A stretch of 64,000 bases of DNA from positions 1 to 64,000 of the forward strand of contig NZ_JAXBME010000018.1 in assembly GCF_033963835.1 (NCBI RefSeq), in the 5' to 3' direction. The notes under the pieces are model-generated. The model made no database searches and was not told the DNA's origin. It saw only the letters and a program-made list of their open reading frames with translations. The translations under genes and the position numbers were made by a program. Positions 49,395 to 58,753 of this stretch are shown one piece after another. Positions within the stretch are counted from its first letter, which is position 1. Every line of letters begins with the position of its first letter. This stretch comes from Cytobacillus sp. IB215665. GTDB lineage: Bacteria; Bacillota; Bacilli; Bacillales; SM2101.

Positions 49395-49912
49395 TACTCT
49401 TTTTTCTATTCATTTCTATTTATCACTTGTTAAACGTGTATACAGACATCAGGTATAGAAAAACTAAAAATTTGTGGCATTTACTGTTCTTCATAGGAGG
49501 AACGGTATTTTATTTTGTTCAAGGATTATCACTCTTTAATTACTTTTTGATATTGATTTTAGCTTTTATTATTGGTCGATTTATCGAAGCTCTAAAATTT
49601 ACATGGCCCGGAGATACAAAGATGTGTGTTGTCTCTATTATTTGGCTTGCGGGGCTCAAAGAAATCTTTCCAACTACTACAGTTATGGGGTTATATATTA
49701 TTTTTCTACTTATTGTCTTAATTTCAGCTTATGCAGTTGTTATTTACAAGAAGGGCTTCATTTGGACATTTAAAATTCATATGGAGAATTTAAAGGTCTT
49801 AATGATTTTCAAAAAAATCTTGTATTCTGAAAAAGCTTTTGATCGTTATCCAGGTGCGGTTGCTATAAGTATAGGAACCTATTTATATGCAATTCTTCTA
49901 CTGGTGAGGTGA
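49379..49912 (+). CDS. Prepilin peptidase (A24, TadV/CpaA-like)
   Basis: The 177-residue membrane protein has the two aspartate motifs of A24 peptidases: TDIRYRKTKN at about 22 and WPGDTKM at about 80 (G-D-x-K). It would cut the leader of the Flp-like pilin at 58443 and of any minor pilins. ATG 49379 overlaps the end of the ATPase gene. Confidence 0.88.
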   Translation: METRIILFFLFISIYHLLNVYTDIRYRKTKNLWHLLFFIGGTVFYFVQGLSLFNYFLILILAFIIGRFIEALKFTWPGDTKMCVVSIIWLAGLKEIFPTTTVMGLYIIFLLIVLISAYAVVIYKKGFIWTFKIHMENLKVLMIFKKILYSEKAFDRYPGAVAISIGTYLYAILLLVR

Positions 49913-49916
49913 TATT

Positions 49917-50243
49917 GTGAAAAACATTATTTCAATGGATGATCTGTCAAAGTTGTTATTTGGCTGGAATGATCATTACGGAATCAAACAAAGCCACGGT
50001 TCTGTAACGTTTGTTGAGCTTAAGAAAGAATTCAAGGTCAATGATTTAACAATGTCAGGAGAGCTTATGGAGAAATTACAAAAATACTATCCATATTTAA
50101 CATTTGAATTTGATAATCAAAACAACAAATTGTTGATGAATATTAGTGTTAGAAAAGATTCTCTACCTTCGTTTTTTCATTTTAAAACAGTATTAAGGAA
50201 AGTAGAGGAGAAATGGAAAGAAGAGGGAGTGATTGCAGGGTGA
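49917..50243 (+). CDS. Hypothetical protein within the tad cluster (108 aa)
   Basis: GAGGTGAT precedes GTG 49917. The protein (MKNIISMDDLSKLLFGWNDH) is soluble and mixed alpha/beta, without signal or membrane helix. Its TGA overlaps the GTG of the next gene. Unknown accessory of the pilus genes. Confidence 0.6.
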   Translation: MKNIISMDDLSKLLFGWNDHYGIKQSHGSVTFVELKKEFKVNDLTMSGELMEKLQKYYPYLTFEFDNQNNKLLMNISVRKDSLPSFFHFKTVLRKVEEKWKEEGVIAG

Positions 50244-50899
50244 AAAGTATTAAGCTGCACATGTTTGAAAGATTTCTAGCAGTCAGTATTTCTTTACTAC
50301 TTACTCTTCTTATATTGAGTTATATACCGCTAGAATCGAAGTTGGATGAATGGGTAGATATGGGCTTATTTCTGTTTATGCTCTTGAGTCTTGGGATTTT
50401 TTGTTTTATTCAAATTCACTTTAAAAAGTGGAAAAGATGGGGATATACATTCTCAAGTGATTTAGGTTTGAAAAAAATAGTTATTTTCAAAACAAACCTT
50501 CTTACACCAGAGGGGAAAAAGGTATTTGAGCTACATCATAAACCACATCCATTAAAACATGGACTGAAATTGAAAAAATATGAAAAAAAAGCAGTCATTC
50601 AGTCTTTAAAAAATGACCTTACAAAAGACTTTGCTACGCTATCTAAGTTTTGTCAGGAGCAAGATGCCTATTTAGTGACTATTACTCATAAAAAGATGAT
50701 AGCAATATGGCAACAAAGCTCTTCATCTTCATTTGACATTAAAGAAACAAAAGAAATCAGAGATCCTTTTGTTAGCCCAACGTTGCTTCAGTGGATTCAA
50801 CTATCTATCTCAACATCTGGAAGAGTAGCTAAGAGGCCTAAGTCTAAAGAATGGAATACGTTTGTATTTCATGCAATACAAGGAGGTGAATCATGTTAG
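50240..50899 (+). CDS. Membrane protein of the tad cluster (219 aa)
   Basis: GTG 50240 overlaps the preceding stop (GTGA). Two helices (about 11-29 and 39-57) precede a cytoplasmic domain with many basic residues (KPHPLKHGLKLKKYEKKAVI). No family is recognised. It might be an assembly accessory. Confidence 0.55.
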   Translation: MKSIKLHMFERFLAVSISLLLTLLILSYIPLESKLDEWVDMGLFLFMLLSLGIFCFIQIHFKKWKRWGYTFSSDLGLKKIVIFKTNLLTPEGKKVFELHHKPHPLKHGLKLKKYEKKAVIQSLKNDLTKDFATLSKFCQEQDAYLVTITHKKMIAIWQQSSSSSFDIKETKEIRDPFVSPTLLQWIQLSISTSGRVAKRPKSKEWNTFVFHAIQGGESC

Positions 50900-51313
50900 A
50901 TGGAATCAACTCCAAAGCTTTGGTTTTTTATCATAATCGGATCATTATTTGTCTTTTTCTTGATAGATGTAAGTTATCAGATGTTTTTAAGTGATGATGT
51001 GAAAAAATCACTAGAAAATTCAATTAAAGGTGGCGTACAGCAATCAATTAATAAAGGTACATTAAGGGTGGAAGAAGTCATGACGATTGATAGTGAACGT
51101 TTCATTGAATTCCAACAATCCCTATATACAAATAATCAAAGTGTGAGGAATGCAGAAGAAAGAACATATTTTCATGCTACTTCAGAGTTTCCTCCTATGG
51201 TCACTCTACATTCAGCAGGAGCATCAGAAAGCTCCTTTAAAAAAGCTTTTGATGAAGATCCTATTGTCACAACTAACAAAAAAGAAATAGCAATAATGGA
51301 AAAAATCAAGTAA
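50900..51313 (+). CDS. Single-helix membrane protein of the tad cluster (TadE-like position)
   Basis: AGGAGGTG lies 11 nt before ATG 50900. One N-terminal helix (8-27) precedes about 110 extracellular residues (KKSLENSIKGGVQQSINKGT). Layout resembles minor pseudopilin or TadE proteins, though the usual processing motif is not obvious. Confidence 0.5.
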   Translation: MESTPKLWFFIIIGSLFVFFLIDVSYQMFLSDDVKKSLENSIKGGVQQSINKGTLRVEEVMTIDSERFIEFQQSLYTNNQSVRNAEERTYFHATSEFPPMVTLHSAGASESSFKKAFDEDPIVTTNKKEIAIMEKIK

Positions 51314-51332
51314 CGAAAGGGGAAGTTTAAAT

Positions 51333-52277
51333 ATGAAATTAAGTACACTTGCAAAAAAACGTATACTCGCTGGAGTAGGTGCTGTCGTAGTGGTGACAGC
51401 ATTTTATTTTTACAATGATGCAGCCGTTGAACAAAAAATTTCACCAGTTAAAGTTGTTTTCGCTAAAACAGATATACCACCGCATACCCAAATCACAGAA
51501 GAAATGGTATTCGAAAAAGTAGTACCTGGTCAAGCGATTCCACCAAATGCTTTATCAGAGGTACAGCAAGTCATCGGAAAATGGACTGTAGATGGATATG
51601 GAGTAGCTAAAAACTCACTTGTATACAATGGGAAAATACTAGATACAGGAGATATGCCAGATGCTGCGATATTAAATTTAGAGGACGGGGAGTATGCGTT
51701 CCCTTTGCTTGTAGATCTTGAAACTAGCTCTGGTAATGCCATAAGACCAAATTCATATGTAGATCTTTATTTTGTTACGATACAAGATAAAAAACCGTTG
51801 ACTGGTAAGCTGTATGAACGGATTAGGATTTCAACTGTAAAAGATTCAAAGACTCAAAATGTATTTGGGGCTGAAAATTATACAGAGTCAGCAGGAACCT
51901 CCCAACTACAAAGTAGTCAAGTTGCAAGCTCATCAAATAATCCGAGTGCTCTAGCTAAACTTTATACTCTAGCGGTAACTGAAGAACAGCTCGACCTTCT
52001 TACAAAGGCAAAAGTAATGGGTAATATTATTCCAGTCGCAAACAGTGATAGCTATAACGACTCTGTTGAAGGGGAGTACAAGTTAGATAAATCAATGCAA
52101 GAGATTCATGATTATATCGAAACAAATTCATATGATCAGAAATTGACTGAATTAGAAAATTCAGTTGAACAAGCATCCTTTAAAGTGGGAGATCAATCTG
52201 TGGACACAAATAGCGAGCCTGTAGAAACAGAAGATTCAGCTGTAAATAATGAAGATGAAACAGTGAAAGGTGGATAA
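51333..52277 (+). CDS. cpaB: CpaB/RcpC pilus assembly protein (SAF domain)
   Basis: CGAAAGGGGAAG precedes ATG 51333. An N-terminal helix (10-27) is followed by an SAF domain (VKVVFAKTDIPPHTQITEEM, VPGQAIPPNALSEV) and an RcpC-like segment (SYVDLYFVTI, TLAVTEEQLDLLTKAKVMG). The C-terminal 60 residues are an acidic tail. It acts outside the membrane in Tad pilus assembly. Confidence 0.87.
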   Translation: MKLSTLAKKRILAGVGAVVVVTAFYFYNDAAVEQKISPVKVVFAKTDIPPHTQITEEMVFEKVVPGQAIPPNALSEVQQVIGKWTVDGYGVAKNSLVYNGKILDTGDMPDAAILNLEDGEYAFPLLVDLETSSGNAIRPNSYVDLYFVTIQDKKPLTGKLYERIRISTVKDSKTQNVFGAENYTESAGTSQLQSSQVASSSNNPSALAKLYTLAVTEEQLDLLTKAKVMGNIIPVANSDSYNDSVEGEYKLDKSMQEIHDYIETNSYDQKLTELENSVEQASFKVGDQSVDTNSEPVETEDSAVNNEDETVKGG

Positions 52278-52282
52278 AAATT

Positions 52283-53908
52283 ATGATTATATTAGCAACG
52301 GGTCACAAACAGTTAGATGAGGATTTAAAAAGAGAGCTGAAAGCAGACATATCTGTAGACTGCTTAGAAAACATTGAATTCACGATTTATTCACATCAGC
52401 CAAAAGTGTTGATTTTTAGTGAGTTTATCCCTGTGATTAGCCATTTAACAGATCAAAACGAACGTTATCAAGCAATTTATAAAGTACTAGCAACTGTTAG
52501 AAATAACGACGTGAGAGTCATCCTTTTAACTACACCTGAAGCACCTCAATGGTTTCTAGGCAAGTGCGTATCATTAGGTATTTACGACATTATATTAAAG
52601 TCTGAGATAGATGGGAGCATAATCCCATCTTTCTTTTATAATCCCTCAACAAAAGAACAGGCAATTGAGTTATTAAAGTCTTTAGAAAATCATAAATCCA
52701 ATGTACCAGTTACACCAGTACTACCAGTTGAAGAAAGAATTGAAAAGAAGAGTGTCGTGAACAATGAAGTGAAGAAAGAACCCGAATCAAAACTTGAACC
52801 TGTTGTACAAAAAGAAGTGGTGAGCCCTTCTAATTATGCCGATACTCTCACATTACAATCATCAGGTACCACAGGCTTTAAGGTAGAATTCAATAAAGAA
52901 CCTAAGAATGATACGAATGAACAGAAAGTAGAAAAAGAAATACATCAAAATGATTCTTTCGTTTCAAATATTACGCCAGCTGAAGATTCTAATGAAACAA
53001 ATGGTGGGCTTGAGGAAGAGGAGATTAAGAGTAACACAATACCTTTTAAACGTGAGAAAAAGAAGCACATCAACCTTTTGGGAGAACAAAAGATCATAAG
53101 TTTTTGGGGTGAAAATACAGGGTTAGGTAGCAGAACACTATCACAATCATTTGCTACTCTTGCAGCTGAACGTGGGGCTGAGGTGTTATATGTAGAAATG
53201 AACTATTTTACACCTTCATTTGCAGTAACAAGTGGTCTGAGTCATTCAGACAAGAACTTTTTCAAATATATGACGCATTTTATTGAAAATGAAGATGTTG
53301 ATATTGAGAAATTCATCGCAAATGTCAGTGAAGTTTATGCCGGTAAGAAAAGTGTAAGAAAAGCCATTAGTAAGTTACCTAAAAAACTAGACTTTTTAAC
53401 ATTACCAAGAGGATACGATGTAAATACATCATTCCCTGAAGTAGATACAAAAATATTCATTAAAGCATATATGGATAACTTACGTGCAAGCAGATATGAC
53501 ATGATTGTTTTAAATTTACCACCTGTTCTACAGAATAAGTTTACTTTTCCAATCATGTTAGAGTCTGATCTGATTTTAAATGTAACAACACTTCATCCAG
53601 CGCGTGTAATCGGGTATAAAAGTTTAAAAGATCGTTTATCAAAAACGCCTCTTGATATGGAGAAGTTCCATACAGTTGTAAATATGGTTCATAAAAACTT
53701 TAACAAAGAGCAAGTAGAGCTTTTCTTAAATGAGCCTACTGCTTTTTTCGTTCATTTTGATGAAGTGAGGTTAACAAATGAATTAGACTTGGAAATTGGT
53801 TCACCGCTTATTAATCAAGCTGTTGGAGACTACTTAACCGAAATTGGTTTATCAAGCAATGAAATGATGGAGACACATAAGAGAAAACGGCTTATTAACT
53901 TCAAATAA
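52283..53908 (+). CDS. Second TadZ/CpaE-like protein
   Basis: GGTGG and A-rich sequence precede ATG 52283. N-terminal receiver-like domain (1-120), an acidic low-complexity linker (130-255), and a ParA-like domain from about 265. The P-loop position reads FWGENTGLGSRTLSQS, without the canonical Lys residues. It is thus another non-hydrolysing TadZ type. A hairpin with T-rich end lies inside the gene at 52609-52637. Confidence 0.7.
   Translation: MIILATGHKQLDEDLKRELKADISVDCLENIEFTIYSHQPKVLIFSEFIPVISHLTDQNERYQAIYKVLATVRNNDVRVILLTTPEAPQWFLGKCVSLGIYDIILKSEIDGSIIPSFFYNPSTKEQAIELLKSLENHKSNVPVTPVLPVEERIEKKSVVNNEVKKEPESKLEPVVQKEVVSPSNYADTLTLQSSGTTGFKVEFNKEPKNDTNEQKVEKEIHQNDSFVSNITPAEDSNETNGGLEEEEIKSNTIPFKREKKKHINLLGEQKIISFWGENTGLGSRTLSQSFATLAAERGAEVLYVEMNYFTPSFAVTSGLSHSDKNFFKYMTHFIENEDVDIEKFIANVSEVYAGKKSVRKAISKLPKKLDFLTLPRGYDVNTSFPEVDTKIFIKAYMDNLRASRYDMIVLNLPPVLQNKFTFPIMLESDLILNVTTLHPARVIGYKSLKDRLSKTPLDMEKFHTVVNMVHKNFNKEQVELFLNEPTAFFVHFDEVRLTNELDLEIGSPLINQAVGDYLTEIGLSSNEMMETHKRKRLINFK
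52609..52637 (+). terminator. Terminator-like hairpin inside the second TadZ gene
   Basis: AGATGGGA and TCCCATCT form a perfect 8-bp stem with a 6-nt loop, followed by TTCTTTT. Confidence 0.5.
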
Positions 53909-53940
53909 TTAATAAATATAATTTTGAGAGGAGATACAAT

Positions 53941-54744
53941 ATGACTCAGAAAGTAAGACTAGAAGATCAAAAAATGTTAAATCACGTAAGTGAAGACATA
54001 TTAAAAACTTTACAGGCATTTGTTGAAGCTGGGCTAAACATCTTAATAGTTGGCCCAGCAGGTAGTGAGAAGACAGATTTGTTCAATTATTTAGTTAAGC
54101 ATACAGAAGACCATGAACGTTTGCTTATGTATGAAGCTAATTCAAATATGAATTTGAAAGATATTTATCCTGAAAAACAAATTATAAGTCTAGATTATAG
54201 CTTGGCTGAACAAGAAGATATAGTTAATCGAACATTATTAAAAAATACGTTGTACTTAAGACCAGACAGAATATTGATAGGGGAGTGTCGGGTTCCTGAA
54301 GCTACTATGATGCTTGAAAGTTATAGCACAGGTTATCATGGGATAGCAACAATTAAAGAAAAATCATGGACTGAAGCAATACAATGGCTTATACAAATCT
54401 GTAAGCAATCAGGGTGGAAACAAGCTGATCATCACATTGGGGAGTTCATTGCATCTACATTCGATATCGTAATTTCACTAAATAAGGTGGTAGATAACAA
54501 CATAAGTATTTCAGAAATAGTAGAGCTGAGAGAATACAAGGATAATACCCCAATTTATACACTCTTGTATGAGTTAGAAGCAGGAGGGTTAGTAGAGAAT
54601 AACTTGATATTTAGTTACCTGCAAAAGGGATTTTTATCAGAAGAAACAGTTACTAAAATCTACGAAACAGGTGTTGAAGTATCTATGTTTAAGCACCTTG
54701 TAAAAGAAGAGGATAAGGAGTTGATTGATAGTGTCAATGTATGA
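53941..54744 (+). CDS. Degenerate copy of the CpaF ATPase domain
   Basis: AGAGGAGA precedes ATG 53941. The 267 residues align end to end with the C-terminal half of the CpaF protein encoded next (from about its residue 255). The P-loop reads GPAGSEKT, with Glu43 in place of the Gly of GSGKT, and several catalytic His/Arg positions differ (GIATIKEKS for GMTTGHSNS). It lacks the N-terminal half. It is in frame and well spaced, so it is probably expressed as a non-catalytic partner or regulator. Confidence 0.82.
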   Translation: MTQKVRLEDQKMLNHVSEDILKTLQAFVEAGLNILIVGPAGSEKTDLFNYLVKHTEDHERLLMYEANSNMNLKDIYPEKQIISLDYSLAEQEDIVNRTLLKNTLYLRPDRILIGECRVPEATMMLESYSTGYHGIATIKEKSWTEAIQWLIQICKQSGWKQADHHIGEFIASTFDIVISLNKVVDNNISISEIVELREYKDNTPIYTLLYELEAGGLVENNLIFSYLQKGFLSEETVTKIYETGVEVSMFKHLVKEEDKELIDSVNV

Positions 54745-56290
54745 AAGTAATATGATTAGCTTAGAAGATTATATTGTTGATTCTCAGTCGAATGTAGAAA
54801 AAGAAGAAATTAATAATGAGGTTCTAACAGAAAAGCATGAAGAAAAGAAAGTTGAAGAGATTGTTAGCGGGGAAGTTATTCCCCTTACTTCACAAGATGA
54901 AGGGAATACGATTGATCTCAACAAATATAGTTATCAGTATAGAACAGATAAAGAAAATAAAAATATAGCAAAAAAGAATATATCTCCAGAAATACTAACA
55001 GATATAAGTGAGTTTTTATCAAATAAACACAAGAAATTATTTCAGGAATCTATTATAGATAAGAAGAAACGACAAAACCTTAGTGTAATTATTTCAGACT
55101 TTATTTCTAGTAATTCAATTACTGTACCAGGTTACTCAGCTGATGAATTAATAAAGTCCGTTATAGATTCTTTATCAGGTCTAGGTGTACTTGAAGATTT
55201 AATTGATAATGAAAATATTACGGATATTATGGTAAATGGTCGAAGTGAAATATACGTTGAAGAACTAGGGGTGGGTGAATACAAAACTAATCTACGTTTT
55301 CCTAGTGATGCTGCGTTAAATGCTGTTGCTATGAAAATAGTGAATGCATCAGGAGAAAGTTTGACCACTTCAAAGCCATATGTGGATTGTAAATATCCTA
55401 CAATGCGTATTAATATTGTTACTGGTGAAATTTGTGGACAAGGAATTGCCATCTCAATTAGAAAATTTGGTAAAAAAGTCAGAATAACTGATCAATCTAT
55501 GATAGAAACAAATCAAGGAAATGAAGATATGGTAAAAACCTTAGAAGCATTTGTGAAAGCAGGACTAAATATGCTAATTGTTGGGCCTACAGGTAGTGGG
55601 AAAACTGAATTACTCAAGTATTTAGTAAAGCACATAGAGGATAATGAACGTTTTATTATGTTAGAGGATACTGCCGAAACAAGGTTAAAGGACATATATC
55701 CAGACAAACACATAGTAAGCATGGAATGTAGATTTACTGGTAGTGAAGAAAGTGATGTAGATTATCCAGTGTTATTAAAAAATGCTCTTCGTCAAAACCC
55801 AGCTAGAATAGGAGTAGGTGAGTGTCGTGGTGATGAAGCTGTACACATGATCGAAATTTATAACACTGGACATGAAGGTGGAATGACAACAGGACATTCT
55901 AATTCAGCTGCAGATGGAGTGAAAAGACTTGTACAAATGTGTCTTCGTTCAGGAATGAAGCTTGATCCCGATGTAATTGGTGAATGGGTAACATCTACTT
56001 TTGATATTGTTATTTTTCAGAAGAAAATGAAGGATCAACATCGAAGAATAAGAGAAATAATAGAATTAAGGGGTTATGAAGATAATAAGCCTATTTATAC
56101 TACACTGTATAAAATGAAAATTGATGGACATGAACAAGTCGAAGGTAGGAAACAAATATTGTGTTCACATCATCAAAAAGGGTTTTTATCAATAGATGTA
56201 GCGACAAAATTATATGAAGCAGGAATTGATATAGAAACTTATAAACACCTAGTAAGTGATGAGGACAAGGAGGAGTTGGGCATTGTCTAA
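54731..56290 (+). CDS. cpaF: CpaF/TadA secretion ATPase
   Basis: AAGGAG lies 10 nt before GTG 54731; TTG 54725 and ATG 54737 are alternatives. The 519-residue protein has the N-terminal domain with ENITDIMVNGRSEIYVE, the core Walker A GPTGSGKT (285-292), the Asp box MLEDTAETRLKD and the His box TTGHSNSAADG. It powers Tad pilus extension. It overlaps the degenerate copy upstream and the tadB gene downstream. Confidence 0.95.
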   Translation: MSMYESNMISLEDYIVDSQSNVEKEEINNEVLTEKHEEKKVEEIVSGEVIPLTSQDEGNTIDLNKYSYQYRTDKENKNIAKKNISPEILTDISEFLSNKHKKLFQESIIDKKKRQNLSVIISDFISSNSITVPGYSADELIKSVIDSLSGLGVLEDLIDNENITDIMVNGRSEIYVEELGVGEYKTNLRFPSDAALNAVAMKIVNASGESLTTSKPYVDCKYPTMRINIVTGEICGQGIAISIRKFGKKVRITDQSMIETNQGNEDMVKTLEAFVKAGLNMLIVGPTGSGKTELLKYLVKHIEDNERFIMLEDTAETRLKDIYPDKHIVSMECRFTGSEESDVDYPVLLKNALRQNPARIGVGECRGDEAVHMIEIYNTGHEGGMTTGHSNSAADGVKRLVQMCLRSGMKLDPDVIGEWVTSTFDIVIFQKKMKDQHRRIREIIELRGYEDNKPIYTTLYKMKIDGHEQVEGRKQILCSHHQKGFLSIDVATKLYEAGIDIETYKHLVSDEDKEELGIV

Positions 56291-57233
56291 TTGGTACAGT
56301 ATATTCTGCCTAGTTCTTGCAGGTATTTTGCTTTATTACTTGTTCTCACAGCTATTAGGTAGAAAAAAGTATAAGGTACAAGATTTATTTAATGATGAAT
56401 ATGTTGCCAAACATGAAAAGAAAAGCGACTCAGAACGATTTGCTTCTTTAAAAAACAATGCATTAACAAAATGGATCTATCCAGCCCAATTCATTCATGA
56501 AGCTAATAAATATGATTGGGATATTACTGTAATGAATTATTGGCTATTAGTTTCTTTAGGAGGGGCGGTTGGTTCATTTCTTCTAAGTATCTTTAACTTA
56601 GGAGCTATATCAATCTTTGGATTTGGGGCAGGATTTTTAGTTCCGAGAACACTTCTTTCAATTAGAAGATTAAAATATAAAAAAGAGATCGAACAACAGT
56701 TAATTACTTATATGAAGGCTGTATCTAATGCGATTTCTTCATCTGGTGGTAATGTAACTAAAACACTAGAATCAATTACACCTATGTTAAAAGAACCTAT
56801 TAAAACAGATGTTGAATACTGTCTTTCTTTACATCGGGGTGGTACATCAATTCAGGAATCGTTTAAGCTAATGGATGAAAAATACGAATATAGTGACCTT
56901 GTTTTTTTTCACAGCATGTTGGATGCAGCACATCGTAATGGTAAGGAGTTTTTCGATATACTTGATTCAACCGCAAATGAATTTGAGCAAAAGAAAGTAT
57001 TGCAGGCTAAGTTAAGTGCAAATATGGCACAAGTAAGACGTGCTTTCTTTCAAAATAATGGGATCGTAATTGTAGTATTAATAGGGGGCAAATTTTTTGT
57101 AACAGATATTTTTAATAGTACATTTAATTCGCCTATAGGAAAATTAATCTTGTTATTCATTTTATTTTCAACCATTTTTTCTTATGTCAAAGTTCAAAAA
57201 CACTGTGAATTTGATCCATCAGAAGCTCAATGA
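56283..57233 (+). CDS. tadB: TadB-like pilus platform protein
   Basis: AAGGAGGAG lies 6 nt before TTG 56283, which overlaps the end of cpaF. The 316-residue protein has an N-terminal helix (3-22), two helices around 90-130, a T2SS F domain (YMKAVSNAISSSGGNVTKTL) and C-terminal helices. With TadC it forms the inner-membrane platform. Confidence 0.88.
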   Translation: MSNWYSIFCLVLAGILLYYLFSQLLGRKKYKVQDLFNDEYVAKHEKKSDSERFASLKNNALTKWIYPAQFIHEANKYDWDITVMNYWLLVSLGGAVGSFLLSIFNLGAISIFGFGAGFLVPRTLLSIRRLKYKKEIEQQLITYMKAVSNAISSSGGNVTKTLESITPMLKEPIKTDVEYCLSLHRGGTSIQESFKLMDEKYEYSDLVFFHSMLDAAHRNGKEFFDILDSTANEFEQKKVLQAKLSANMAQVRRAFFQNNGIVIVVLIGGKFFVTDIFNSTFNSPIGKLILLFILFSTIFSYVKVQKHCEFDPSEAQ

Positions 57234-57546
57234 AAATAATAATATGACACTATAAGTAACATTTGTTAACAAAAAGAAAAAAATATTATCAAAAGTTGGT
57301 GAAAATGGTTGATTTTAGACTTGAAATAGTTTAATATTTTAGACAAGCAATAATATAAGCATTTTTAAAACATCAATAATTGAATAACAAACATACGACG
57401 ACTGAGAAAACTCAGAGTTGGAGATTGTAAAACAAGGGCTCGCCATGTGCCTATTTTGTTATATCTCTCATTCTACGTTTTCAACAGTCGTTTTTTGTTA
57501 TTTTCTTTTTGATCAAGAAGGGATGTGATAGTGTGTTCGCTTTTAT
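57234..57546. other. Structured intergenic region between tadB and tadC
   Basis: The left half is AT-rich without a gene. From 57397 to 57506 the RNA can form a long nested structure that ends as a terminator (see next entry). A ribosome-like GGGATGTGAT (57521-57530) and a five-codon ORF (57533-57550) follow. The GTG start of tadC overlaps the mini-ORF stop. Confidence 0.55.
57397..57506 (+). promoter_or_regulatory. Nested RNA structure ending in a terminator (attenuator or riboswitch candidate)
   Basis: Outer stem ACGACTG/CAGTCGT is followed by TTTTTTG; AAAAC/GTTTT extends it. Inside, GGAGAT can pair with ATCTCT, and AACAA-GGGC with GC-TTTTGTT. The nested stems resemble a regulatory leader. 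I could not match it to a known riboswitch class. Confidence 0.55.
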
Positions 57547-58419
57547 GTGATTCTCGGAATTGTTTCGTACATTTTTATTCACTTACTGTTAATACGGAAG
57601 ACAGACATAGCTTATACCTTCACAGATTATCTCCAAGATAGTGACTCGCACAGAATTCATAAGAGTGAGTCACCGATACAAAAATACTTAAAAAAAATTG
57701 TAGGAATCGTAGCTAAAAAGAATGTCAAATTAAGTTACGACAGTAGTGAGAGCCTTAGATTAAAATTAAAGCAGGCTGGAATGAAACAAACACCCGAGAT
57801 ATTTGTTGCTCAAAAAATTGTTTACGCTATGTTAATGGCAATATGTTTTACGACATTGTTTGTCATTAATCAAAACTTTGTCATGTTAGGAATCGCAGTT
57901 GTCAGCTCCATTGTGATGTATTTTTATCCTAATTATACACTTTCAAAGAATATTCAATATGCAAAAGCAATGAGAAAGATAGAACTACCTGATTACCTTA
58001 CACCTTTAGCAAAATTGATGAGCAGTTACACACCATATCAAGCAGTTAAAGAGTGTGAAAAATTTGCGGGACCATATTTGAAGCCTTATGTAGACAAGTT
58101 AATGGTAGACATGGACTTAGATCCTGGTTCAATAAAACCATTTCAAACATTTGCTTCACAAATAGGTGTACCACAAGCAGATTTGTTTGTAGTAGCTATA
58201 CAACAAGCTTTAACAACAGATCGCATTCGTTCTAAGCAAATACTTGAAAAACAAAGAATAATTATGATGAAGATACGTGAAGAGAGTTACAACGAGTTAA
58301 TTAATATAAAGCCAATTGTTGTGAATAAATACAATATGATTGTCGTATTCAATATGATCTTGGTCGTATTAAGTATGGTGGTCTATGTTTTCCTAGATTT
58401 CTTCTCGGCATTTGGTTAA
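57547..58419 (+). CDS. tadC: TadC-like pilus platform protein
   Basis: The frame starts at GTG 57547 (VILGIVSYIFIHLLL). This start has no own ribosome site but overlaps the TGA of a five-codon mini-ORF (GTG TTC GCT TTT ATG TGA) that has one, so translation may be coupled; a frameshift at the 5' end is the alternative. Helices at about 1-16, 97-130 and 268-288, with a T2SS F core (LTPLAKLMSSYTPYQAVKEC), identify it as TadC. Confidence 0.83.
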   Translation: MILGIVSYIFIHLLLIRKTDIAYTFTDYLQDSDSHRIHKSESPIQKYLKKIVGIVAKKNVKLSYDSSESLRLKLKQAGMKQTPEIFVAQKIVYAMLMAICFTTLFVINQNFVMLGIAVVSSIVMYFYPNYTLSKNIQYAKAMRKIELPDYLTPLAKLMSSYTPYQAVKECEKFAGPYLKPYVDKLMVDMDLDPGSIKPFQTFASQIGVPQADLFVVAIQQALTTDRIRSKQILEKQRIIMMKIREESYNELINIKPIVVNKYNMIVVFNMILVVLSMVVYVFLDFFSAFG

Positions 58420-58442
58420 AAAACAAGGAGGAAATGAAAATA

Positions 58443-58715
58443 ATGAAAACTACAGTAGCAAAATTTAAAAATGGGGTAAAAAATCGAATTGAAAAGGAAA
58501 AAGCTTGGATGAAAAATGAAACATCACAAGTTACAACAGAAGTTGGAGGATACGTTTTGATGGGTATTATTCTTGCTGGTGGTATTATCACTTTAGCAGC
58601 TCCAAAACTTAAAACAGCATTTGGAAACAGCTTCGATAGAATGGTTAACGCTTCAAGTGGACCGGGCTTAGTTGCTGATCCATTTGGTACTGGGCAAGCT
58701 GACTGGAGCGAGTAA
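58443..58715 (+). CDS. Flp-like pilin (major pilus subunit)
   Basis: AAGGAGG lies about 10 nt before ATG 58443; ATG 58434 is too close. After a 25-30-residue basic leader comes ETSQVTTEVGGYVLMGIILA and a membrane helix (about 36-55), then an extracellular tail ending GTGQADWSE. This fits a Flp pilin with the conserved Glu after the cleavage site. The A24 peptidase at 49379 would process it. A terminator follows. Confidence 0.75.
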   Translation: MKTTVAKFKNGVKNRIEKEKAWMKNETSQVTTEVGGYVLMGIILAGGIITLAAPKLKTAFGNSFDRMVNASSGPGLVADPFGTGQADWSE

Positions 58716-58753
58716 TCCATCACATCTACAACCATATATTATGATTTCTCACT

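Noticed and set aside
57397-57506. Known riboswitch class (for example cyclic di-GMP) before tadC
   Set aside because: I could not match the conserved core of any class; kept only as an unassigned structure.
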